DNA from: CAZVWW01 sp964631265
GTDB taxonomy: Bacteria; Thermotogota; Thermotogae; MWEM01
NCBI GenBank assembly: GCA_964631265.1
Contig: CAZVWW010000018.1
Location: 1 to 28,611 of the forward strand
DNA length: 28,611 nt
Direction of reading: 5' to 3'
Shown: positions 8,156-15,063 of the stretch, piece after piece
Layout: every line of letters begins with the position of its first letter
Position numbering within the stretch: the stretch's first letter is position 1
Translations under genes and position numbers: made by a program
Notes under the pieces: model-generated
The model's database searches: none
What the model saw: only the letters and a program-made list of their open reading frames with translations
What the model was told of the DNA's origin: nothing

Positions 8156-8593
8156 TCAATGTCTGTTTCTTTTCAGATATTTCCGGAGTCCCCTGGACAA
8201 TTTCTGATAGCGCATGGCCTTCTCATACTCCTCGTACCGCCTTGCTTTCTCAACCTTCATGTCGTAAAACTTGATCTGTGTCTCGATGATGGACTTCTTA
8301 ATCCTCTTTTCCTGCAAAGGGTCCGTGGTGAACATATTTTCACAGATCAGGCCCGGGAGCAGGATCGTCAGGATGATATTGTCCTCAAGTTCATGGCTCT
8401 TGAGCTGCGTATCCTCCAACAGGTTACTCCGCTGCATCAACCCTTTCAGTCTGAACGGGCTGTATTCCCTGGTATCGTATTGAATGGTCTCTTTCAGACA
8501 GAAATCACACAGGTTGATCTCCTTTTCAAGACTTTCATCATGAACCTTCTGATGCCTCCTGGCCTCCCGCTTGCCGCATCTTTCACATTTAAT
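8156..8593 (-). CDS. McsA-like zinc-finger / UVR-motif protein, apparent ATT start
   Basis: Read from the ATT at 8593, the product is 145 residues and opens MKCERCGKREA, with a second pair of cysteines at LCDFCL about 25 residues on, giving a CxxC...CxxC zinc-binding head. The C-terminal segment ending YEEYEKAMRYQKLSRGLRKY resembles a UvrB/UvrC interaction helix. This layout is that of McsA-type proteins (activators or adaptors of McsB/ClpC in Firmicutes); no mcsB or clpC is seen here. No ATG, GTG or TTG lies in frame upstream of the cysteines. GGGAGG stands 9 bases before the ATT, and the frame closes upstream at 8630. The first conventional start (TTG at 8440) would delete the whole zinc head. 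The ATT overlaps the pth stop codon, so translation may be coupled to pth. Confidence 0.72.
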   Translation of the reverse strand: MKCERCGKREARRHQKVHDESLEKEINLCDFCLKETIQYDTREYSPFRLKGLMQRSNLLEDTQLKSHELEDNIILTILLPGLICENMFTTDPLQEKRIKKSIIETQIKFYDMKVEKARRYEEYEKAMRYQKLSRGLRKYLKRNRH

Positions 8594-9179
8594 CGGAATC
8601 AGCCTCCCATGATGAACCGTTGAAGCGGTTCATTGTCTCTTTGAAGTCATTGTCCAAAAGAAACGTCATTGCCTCGACTACCTGGTTCAACGTCCATTCA
8701 AAAGGCTCTTGCTCATCTTTTGTAAAACCCGAGAGGACAAAGTTTCTCAAATCACGGTCATCTTTTGGTCCTATTCCAATCTTGATCCTTTTGATTAAAT
8801 CAGTCCCCATACTTTCTATAATTGACCGCATTCCCTTCTGACCGCCTGCGCTTCCTCTATCACGCAGTCTGATCTTCCCGGTTGGCAGGGAGACATCGTC
8901 ATATATCACCACAATATCCCCGGCCTCAAGTCCCTTCTTTTCACAAACTTGACGCACAGCCTTTCCGCTGAGATTCATGAAAGTCATGGGCTTGACAAGC
9001 AATAATCTATCGTCATCCCTGTTGATTTGATCGAGCATGTAGTTCTTTTTATTCTCGGATTTGATAACATTGTTGTATTTTTCAATATAACTGTCAATCG
9101 ACATAAAGCCCGCATTATGCCTGGTACTGCGGTATTGCGGGCCCGGGTTTCCCAATCCGAAAAAGGCTTTCTTCTTCAT
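8589..9179 (-). CDS. pth: Peptidyl-tRNA hydrolase
   Basis: A 196-residue cytoplasmic enzyme that releases peptides from prematurely dropped peptidyl-tRNA. The N-terminus KKKAFFGLGNPGPQY has the FGLGNPG motif with the substrate-binding Asn, followed by TRHNAGFM with the catalytic His. VKPMTFMNLSGKAV, VIYDDVSLPTGKIRLRDRGS (the conserved Asp) and AGGQKGMRSI complete the family set. Length is normal. The gene lies 5 bp after the L25 gene, in the common order prs-ctc-pth, and its stop overlaps the start of the McsA-like gene. Confidence 0.97.
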   Translation of the reverse strand: MKKKAFFGLGNPGPQYRSTRHNAGFMSIDSYIEKYNNVIKSENKKNYMLDQINRDDDRLLLVKPMTFMNLSGKAVRQVCEKKGLEAGDIVVIYDDVSLPTGKIRLRDRGSAGGQKGMRSIIESMGTDLIKRIKIGIGPKDDRDLRNFVLSGFTKDEQEPFEWTLNQVVEAMTFLLDNDFKETMNRFNGSSWEADSD

Positions 9180-9184
9180 CCGTT

Positions 9185-9859
9185 TTATTCTTCTCTTGGC
9201 GCTTCCTCTTCTTTGTCTTCTCCGATGACTTCGGGTTCAGCTGATTCGTCCAGTTCCTCTTCTCCTTCTTCTCCGGGTTCAGGTGTCGGTTCTTCTCTTG
9301 GTGCAAGAACGGATATGAGGATGTCGTTTTCATCCAGCAGCACTTTGACCCCTTCCGGAAAGTCGATATCGGAGACTTTCACGTAATCATCGAGCTCTAC
9401 CCCGGAGATATCGATCTTAATCTCATCGGGAATGTCCTTTGGCAGTGCCTCTATGGGAATTGCCTCATAATGGTGTTCAAGAACGCCGCCCTGTTCAACC
9501 CCGATGGCATGACCCATCATATTGATCGGGACCTCGATGTTCATAACACGGCCGGCAGACGGTACGTAAAACTCCATGTGGATGGGCCGGTCGTTGACCT
9601 TGTGTCGTTGAACGTTCTTCAGATATGTCAATAGTTCCTCAACCTGTCCATCCCCCTTTTTCACCTTGAGTGTAATCGGGGTGGTGTTACTCAGTCTGTG
9701 TGAGACAGAATCAAACATTGCAAAATTGATGGCCAGATTCAGAGGTTCATAATCCGGTCCATAAGCAACTGCCGGTATAAAACCCTCATTTCTGACCTTT
9801 TTTGCTCCGGTTGTCTTGCTTTTAGTTCTTGCCATTACATCCATACTAAACTTCTTCAT
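9185..9859 (-). CDS. rplY: 50S ribosomal protein L25, long CTC form
   Basis: A 224-residue 5S-rRNA-binding protein. The N-terminal L25 domain (about residues 1-95) includes GFIPAVAYGPDYEPLNLAIN and ends in the YLKNVQRHKVNDRPIHMEFY segment. The C-terminal TL5/CTC beta domain (about 96-190) contains VPINMMGHAIGVEQGGVLEH. The last 35 or so residues are a very acidic tail rich in Glu and Pro. The long two-domain form is the one called CTC in Gram-positives. AAGGAGG lies upstream; an out-of-frame ATG between it and the chosen ATG opens only six codons. The gene follows prs by 21 bp and precedes pth by 5 bp. Confidence 0.96.
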   Translation of the reverse strand: MKKFSMDVMARTKSKTTGAKKVRNEGFIPAVAYGPDYEPLNLAINFAMFDSVSHRLSNTTPITLKVKKGDGQVEELLTYLKNVQRHKVNDRPIHMEFYVPSAGRVMNIEVPINMMGHAIGVEQGGVLEHHYEAIPIEALPKDIPDEIKIDISGVELDDYVKVSDIDFPEGVKVLLDENDILISVLAPREEPTPEPGEEGEEELDESAEPEVIGEDKEEEAPREE

Positions 9860-9880
9860 CTTTCATTTTCCTCCTTAGAT

Positions 9881-10831
9881 TTATCTGAATAATATACTTA
9901 CCGATAGATTCTTTCTGACTCTTATAACGGCTTCTCCCAATAACTTAGAGAGATCGAGTATCTCAAATTTCCCGGGAAGATCATGATGCGGGATGGTGTT
10001 GGTCACCAGGACCTTCATGATACTCGAGTTGTTCAATCGCTCAACGGCCTTTCCCGACAGCAGCCCGTGGGTTGCACAGGCGTATATGTTTTTAGCCCCT
10101 TTCTCATGGAGGGCATCCGCTGCCCCCACAAGTGACCGTGCCGTATCGATTATATCATCAAACAGTATAGCATTTTTTCCTTCAACTTCGCCAACCACAT
10201 GCATGATCTCGGCGACGTTATCCCTCGGTCTTCGCTTGTCGAGGATGGCCAGAGATGTTTTGAGTTTCTCGGCCATTCGTCTTGCCCGTTTGACACCGCC
10301 TACGTCCGGGGAAACAACAACATAATCATCCGGATCAAAATTATCGCGGTTCCTGAAATATTCGGTAAAGACTGGAAATGATTGCAGGTTGTCAAGTGGT
10401 ATATCAAAAAAGCCCTGGATCTGAGCGGCATGTAAATCCATTGTTATTACTCTGTTTGCCCCGGAAACCGTCAACAGGTTGGCAACCAGCTTGGCACTGA
10501 TCGGGTCCCTTCCCTTTGCCTTCCGGTCCTGTCTCGCATATCCGAAATAGGGAATAATAACGGATATTGAATTGGCCGAGGCACGCTTCAGGGCATCTAT
10601 CATGATCAGCAGTTCCATGAGATTGTCGTTAACCGGATCACAGGTTGACTGGATGATGAATACATCATGCCCCCTCACCGTCTCTGCTATCCTGATGTTC
10701 ACTTCTCCGTCAGAAAAACGGGACAGATCGATCTCTCCCAGCTTCAACTTCATGTAATCGGCCATCTTTGATGAGAGTTCAGGATTGGAACTCCCTGAAA
10801 AAAGCTTCATCACTGGTCTGCTGAACGGCAT
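9881..10831 (-). CDS. prs: Ribose-phosphate pyrophosphokinase (PRPP synthetase)
   Basis: A 316-residue class I PRPP synthetase that makes PRPP from ribose 5-phosphate and ATP for nucleotide, His and Trp synthesis. Visible motifs are FSDGEVNIRI, the ATP-binding loop PYFGYARQDRK (about residues 94-104), MDLHAAQIQGFFDIP with the metal-binding His134, and VVVSPDVGGVKRAR. The PRPP loop reads DDIIDTARS (residues 225-233), where most relatives have DDIIDTAGT or DTGGT; the two last positions are therefore unusual. AAGGTG precedes the ATG and spans the stop of glmU, which lies 4 bp upstream. The order glmU-prs-ctc-pth is conserved in many bacteria. Confidence 0.97.
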   Translation of the reverse strand: MPFSRPVMKLFSGSSNPELSSKMADYMKLKLGEIDLSRFSDGEVNIRIAETVRGHDVFIIQSTCDPVNDNLMELLIMIDALKRASANSISVIIPYFGYARQDRKAKGRDPISAKLVANLLTVSGANRVITMDLHAAQIQGFFDIPLDNLQSFPVFTEYFRNRDNFDPDDYVVVSPDVGGVKRARRMAEKLKTSLAILDKRRPRDNVAEIMHVVGEVEGKNAILFDDIIDTARSLVGAADALHEKGAKNIYACATHGLLSGKAVERLNNSSIMKVLVTNTIPHHDLPGKFEILDLSKLLGEAVIRVRKNLSVSILFR

Positions 10832-10835
10832 TTTT

Positions 10836-12257
10836 TCACCTTTTCCCTTCTTTTTTCAATTTTTTTCTCAGCTCTTTGGCCCTTTTGGGTTTCTGAACCT
10901 GCTTGCCCCTTGCAATGGCCAAAGCATCGTCCCCGACATCTTTCACAATAACAGAGCCTGCTCCAATAATGGCACCGCGTCCCACACTTACGGGAGCCAC
11001 CAGCGACGTGTTGCTGCCGATAAAAGCGCCGTCATCTATCCGGGTTCTGTGTTTGTTAAAACCGTCGTAATTACAGGTGATGGTACCGGCCCCAACATTG
11101 ACATCCTCGCCCACTTCCGTGTCCCCGAGATACGTCAGATGCTGTGCCTTTGAACGCTTTCCCATGACGGTTTTCTTTGTTTCGACAAAGTCCCCGATCT
11201 TTACGCCTTCTTTCAGGAGGGTCTTTTCCCGGATCCTGGCAAACGGCCCCACTTTGACGTTGTCTCTTATCTCTGCCTGTTGGACGTGGGATCGTTCCAC
11301 CAGGACATCATCTTTTATCATCGAATCGTTGATCTGGGTCATGGGTCCTATTGTGCATCGCTCCCCGATAACCGTGGCACCGCTGATGACGGTCATGGGG
11401 TGGATGGTGCTGTCTCTGCCGATCGTCACACCGGGGTCGATATAGACCGTATCGGGGTCGATGATCGTCACGCCGTTAAGCATATGGGCTTTGTTGATTC
11501 TCTTTCTGAGCACTTTCTCCATCCCGGACAACTGGAAGCGGTTGTTGATACCGGCCACTTCATTTCTGTCAACTGTTTGTATGGGGAGGACCTTTTCGCC
11601 CCGTTTGTCCATCCAGGCGATTATATCCGTAAGATAATACTCGCCCTGTGCATTGTCATTGGTTAATTCCTTCAAACCGGCGGCTAAGATCGAGGCCTTT
11701 ATCAGGTATATCCCGGAGTTAATCTCTTTTATCTGTCTTTGTTCATCAGTGGCATCCTTTTCTTCGACGATTTTCCTGATAGCCCCGTCGTCGTCCTTGA
11801 TCACTCTTCCGTAACCGGTGGGGTCATCGAGCTTAACGGTCAACACCACACCAGCGGTATTCTCTTGTTGCATGAGGCCCCTCATTTTCTCAAGTGTTTC
11901 CGGCTGGATCAACGGTACATCTCCACTGAGAATAAAAACAGGCTCGTCTCCGCCGGTGGATTCAATCTCGGGCATGGCCATTTTTACCGCGTGACCCGAT
12001 CCCAGTCTCTCCCGCTGATAGACGATGGCGATCTCTTTTTCTTTTGTGTTTCCCCAGTCTTTGACAAACTGCTCCAGTTCGGGCATGTCGTCTCCGGCAA
12101 CAACTGCGATTTTATCATAAGTTTTGTCTTTCATCAAGCCTTCGAATCCATCCATCACCCACTCAACAAACGGACGGTTTGCAAGTTGATGCATCACCTT
12201 TGGTGTATCGGACTTCATTCTTGTCCCTTTCCCCGCGGCCAGTATTATTCCGAGCAA
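10836..12257 (-). CDS. glmU: Bifunctional UDP-GlcNAc pyrophosphorylase / GlcN-1-P acetyltransferase
   Basis: A 473-residue enzyme that acetylates glucosamine 1-phosphate and then forms UDP-GlcNAc for peptidoglycan. The N-terminal uridyltransferase half begins LGIILAAGKGTRMKSDTPK, the nucleotide-binding signature, and contains VFILSGDVPL and GEYYLTDII. The C-terminal half (from about residue 255) is a left-handed beta helix of hexapeptide repeats with the acetyltransferase segment KAQHLTYLGDTEVG, including the catalytic His, then GAGTITCNYDG. The start is TTG at 12257 with GGGGAG 6 bases before it. The gene follows ruvA by 13 bp. Length is normal for the family; a basic C-terminal tail (KRAKELRKKLKKEGKR) is visible. 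Confidence 0.97.
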   Translation of the reverse strand: MLGIILAAGKGTRMKSDTPKVMHQLANRPFVEWVMDGFEGLMKDKTYDKIAVVAGDDMPELEQFVKDWGNTKEKEIAIVYQRERLGSGHAVKMAMPEIESTGGDEPVFILSGDVPLIQPETLEKMRGLMQQENTAGVVLTVKLDDPTGYGRVIKDDDGAIRKIVEEKDATDEQRQIKEINSGIYLIKASILAAGLKELTNDNAQGEYYLTDIIAWMDKRGEKVLPIQTVDRNEVAGINNRFQLSGMEKVLRKRINKAHMLNGVTIIDPDTVYIDPGVTIGRDSTIHPMTVISGATVIGERCTIGPMTQINDSMIKDDVLVERSHVQQAEIRDNVKVGPFARIREKTLLKEGVKIGDFVETKKTVMGKRSKAQHLTYLGDTEVGEDVNVGAGTITCNYDGFNKHRTRIDDGAFIGSNTSLVAPVSVGRGAIIGAGSVIVKDVGDDALAIARGKQVQKPKRAKELRKKLKKEGKR

Positions 12258-12270
12258 GTTAATCTCCCCT

Positions 12271-12894
12271 TTATTTACTTTTTTCCAGGAAACTCCTTAA
12301 GGCATCTTTGATGAGCTTCTGGACTGTGTATTCTTCGTTTTGCACCATGAGCTCCTTTAAGACTTTCCTCGATTCATGAGATGAATAGCCGAGATTTTCC
12401 AGCGCCTCCAGCGCCTCGCTGAATACGTTGAGATCCTTGATCGTTTCGGATTTTTCGCCGTTTGTTTCCCCGGCCCGGTCTTCACTTTCTTTTATCAGTT
12501 CCGCCACTTTTGACTTGAGTTCAAGCTGCATTCTCTCGGCCGTCTTCTTGCCGATGCCGGGAAGCTTGACGAGAAACTTGGTGTCTTCCATCGTTATGGC
12601 ATGGAGCAGTTCTGTTGAATCCACGCCTGATAGTATCCGGACTGCCGTCTTTGACCCCAGTCCCGATACACTCCTGAGGAGATTAAAGAGTCTCCTCTTT
12701 TCCCGTGTGCTGAATCCGTAGAGACGAAATTCATCCTCTCCGGGTACCATCATAACATATGCTGTCACTTCATCAGCGGCACTGTTGTAAAGATCCATGT
12801 CGGCCTGAATCTCGTATCCGATTCCGGCGTTTTCTATAACAACCTTGTTATCGTCTTCCCGGTGCGTGATTATGCCCTTTATATAATTAATCAT
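12271..12894 (-). CDS. ruvA: Holliday junction branch-migration protein RuvA
   Basis: A 207-residue DNA-junction-binding protein that loads the RuvB motor. The N-terminal OB-fold domain (about residues 1-62) starts MINYIKGIITHRED. Two helix-hairpin-helix motifs follow: LLRSVSGLGSKTAVRIL and LVKLPGIGKKTAERMQLELK. After a charged linker comes the C-terminal RuvB-binding domain with LGYSSHESRKVL. GGAGG is present, but about 15 bases before the ATG, an unusually long spacer containing an A-run; no better start is in frame. No ruvB or ruvC lies next to it in this window. It sits between pullulanase and glmU in the long operon. Confidence 0.96.
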   Translation of the reverse strand: MINYIKGIITHREDDNKVVIENAGIGYEIQADMDLYNSAADEVTAYVMMVPGEDEFRLYGFSTREKRRLFNLLRSVSGLGSKTAVRILSGVDSTELLHAITMEDTKFLVKLPGIGKKTAERMQLELKSKVAELIKESEDRAGETNGEKSETIKDLNVFSEALEALENLGYSSHESRKVLKELMVQNEEYTVQKLIKDALRSFLEKSK

Positions 12895-12917
12895 CGGGTT
12901 CTTTTTTTACCTCCGTT

Positions 12918-15062
12918 TCATTCTTTCTTGAGAAGATACCAGCATTTTTCCTGAAGGAGCATCTCATTCTCTGCAATACCAAGCGGAGAGATCCCGGCAT
13001 GGTATTTTGTTACCAGTATGGTCCACTCGCCGGCGGGCAGTTTGATCCAGAGGTCCTCATCTGTCATGTTGATCCCCACCAGGACACAGTTCCAATCATC
13101 AATCCCCCGACCGTTGATGGTGTAGGCAAATGCCCCCTTCAACAGGTGAATGAGATTGATCCGCTCAAATAGTTCCTCTCTTTTTTGAATTTTAAACAGC
13201 GGATGTTCTTGTCTTAATCGTATCAGATTTTTATAGTAATCGAATAATTCTTTAAATTTGGACTTTCTGGACCATCTAATGGCATTGTAAATATCACCGG
13301 CATTGTAGGAATTGTGGTTGCCGTATTTCGTTCTACCGATCTCCTCCCCGGCATGCAAAAAAGGAATCCCCTGGGATAAAAGAACGATAAAGGCGCTCAG
13401 TTTGTTCACTTCACACAGATTGAGCTGATCCTTTTTCGGTAACGACTTTTTCAGTTTGTCATACAGTGTGAGATTATCATGACAGGAATTATAATTAATG
13501 CTCTCTCCGGGATGATGGGTGAATCCGGTCAGTCCCTTTTCGTAACCGACACTTCCAAGCATTGATCCAATGATACTCCAGGTGGTATCGATGTTGCCGG
13601 AGACGAAACCGGTTGAGTTATCGTCGGGAAAACCCTTGAGGGCATTACGCAGTTCATCGTTAAAAACCGCGATCCGATGACCCTTTTGAAACCCCTTGAG
13701 TGATCTTTTGTTATCCGGCAGTGTTGTCATTCCGGCTGTCCAGGGTTCTCCATAGAGAATCACATCGGCCTTTTTCTCTCTCAGCTTTGTCTCGATCGCC
13801 AACATGGTGTCCGTATCCATCAGTCCCATCAGATCGAATCTGAACCCGTCAACCCCGTACCAGTCCATCCAGCGAAGGAGTGAATCGATGATGTATTTCC
13901 TCACGAAGAGTCTTTCCGTCGCAATTTCGTTACCACACCCCGATCCATTTGAGAGGTTTCCGTCATCCGCCCATCGATAGGCATAGTCGGGCAGGATAGC
14001 GTCAAAGATCGATCCCTCTTTTTCATAGGTATGATTATAAACAACATCGATGATAACCCCGAGATCGCTATCATGCAGTTGATTCACCATTTCCCTGAAT
14101 TCCTTGACCCGGCTCCCGGGATTTTTGGGATCGTAGGAGTAAGAACCTTCCGGAACCGTATAGCATTTCGGATCATACCCCCAGTTGTAATCAGCCGGAT
14201 GGGTCTCCGCCACCGATTCGAAATCCTGCACCGGCAGCAGATGCACATGGGTTGCACCCAATTCTTTAATATGATCAATTCCGGCGCTCAGTCCGTTTTT
14301 GGTGATACCCTGTTGGCTAAATGCCGTATAAGCGTTTCGTTTGGGGAATGCTGTCTCAGGATCAGCTGTCAGATCTCTGATGTGGCATTCATAGAGGACC
14401 GCATCACACGGGTTTTGATAGTCTTTTGAGAGCGGTTTTATCTCGGTTTCTTTGAGCCGGTTCAGATCAATGATCACAGAGTATTCGGAATTTTGAGTCA
14501 GCGAGAGGGAGAACGGATCGATGGTCTCAACCACTTTTGAATCGAATCTCAGGATGTAGCGGTAGGGCATTTGATGCAGATCGCCCTCAACTGTCTTCTC
14601 CCATTTGCCTCCTTCTGTCTCGTTCATATCGACAATATCAGATTCACCGTCCGGATCGGGACAGAGCTTAACACTGACCTGCTTTGCAAAGGGGGAAAAG
14701 ACCCGGAATGTTGTCTTATCACCTTCAACAATGGGGAAAAAGCTTTCGTTTTCGACCAGTTGAGCATAGAGATCCACCACTTCAATCTTCTTCAACAAAA
14801 GTCTGCTGATTTTCCGGCCACTGATACAGAGCAGATACTGGTCTTCTTTTAATGCCCTGTTCGTGAACTCCTCGCCAACAGAGAGTAAAAAGTGCCGGTA
14901 TCCGTACGTTTCCCAGGTTTCTTCTATTTTACAAAGCGTTTCGCGATTTGTGGAACAGACGAGAAAACGAAGATCCCGGTGGTTGATACCCGCATATTCT
15001 TTTTCGGAAACCGTACACTCCACCGTTTTGAAATCCCGTATCTTCGCCAGTTTGAGTTCCAT
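12918..15062 (-). CDS. pulA: Type I pullulanase (GH13), cytoplasmic
   Basis: A 714-residue debranching enzyme cutting alpha-1,6 links in pullulan, limit dextrins or glycogen. It has an N-terminal domain of about 105 residues, a CBM48-type beta domain (about 110-200) with FRVFSPFAKQVSVKL, then the GH13 barrel. The pullulanase I motif YNWGYDP is at residues 292-298. Conserved regions are DVVYNHT (339-345), GFRFDLMG with nucleophile Asp410, LYGEPW with acid/base Glu439, and NSCHDN with His528-Asp529. There is no signal peptide, so it should act on internal glycogen or imported maltodextrins. AGGGG lies before the ATG, which is one base after the exporter stop codon. Confidence 0.95.
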   Translation of the reverse strand: MELKLAKIRDFKTVECTVSEKEYAGINHRDLRFLVCSTNRETLCKIEETWETYGYRHFLLSVGEEFTNRALKEDQYLLCISGRKISRLLLKKIEVVDLYAQLVENESFFPIVEGDKTTFRVFSPFAKQVSVKLCPDPDGESDIVDMNETEGGKWEKTVEGDLHQMPYRYILRFDSKVVETIDPFSLSLTQNSEYSVIIDLNRLKETEIKPLSKDYQNPCDAVLYECHIRDLTADPETAFPKRNAYTAFSQQGITKNGLSAGIDHIKELGATHVHLLPVQDFESVAETHPADYNWGYDPKCYTVPEGSYSYDPKNPGSRVKEFREMVNQLHDSDLGVIIDVVYNHTYEKEGSIFDAILPDYAYRWADDGNLSNGSGCGNEIATERLFVRKYIIDSLLRWMDWYGVDGFRFDLMGLMDTDTMLAIETKLREKKADVILYGEPWTAGMTTLPDNKRSLKGFQKGHRIAVFNDELRNALKGFPDDNSTGFVSGNIDTTWSIIGSMLGSVGYEKGLTGFTHHPGESINYNSCHDNLTLYDKLKKSLPKKDQLNLCEVNKLSAFIVLLSQGIPFLHAGEEIGRTKYGNHNSYNAGDIYNAIRWSRKSKFKELFDYYKNLIRLRQEHPLFKIQKREELFERINLIHLLKGAFAYTINGRGIDDWNCVLVGINMTDEDLWIKLPAGEWTILVTKYHAGISPLGIAENEMLLQEKCWYLLKKE

Positions 15063-15063
15063 A

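Noticed and set aside
8156..8440. Conventional TTG start at 8440 for the McsA-like gene
   Set aside because: It would discard about 51 residues with two CxxC pairs that fit the family, and no good ribosome site lies just before it.
8159..8623. A 154-codon plus-strand reading frame opposite the McsA-like gene
   Set aside because: It lacks family motifs and lies antisense to a frame with a convincing zinc-binding head and UVR-like helix, within an all-minus gene run.
11739..12311. A 190-codon plus-strand reading frame across glmU and ruvA
   Set aside because: It is antisense to two unmistakable housekeeping genes and shows no Shine-Dalgarno site or recognisable domain.
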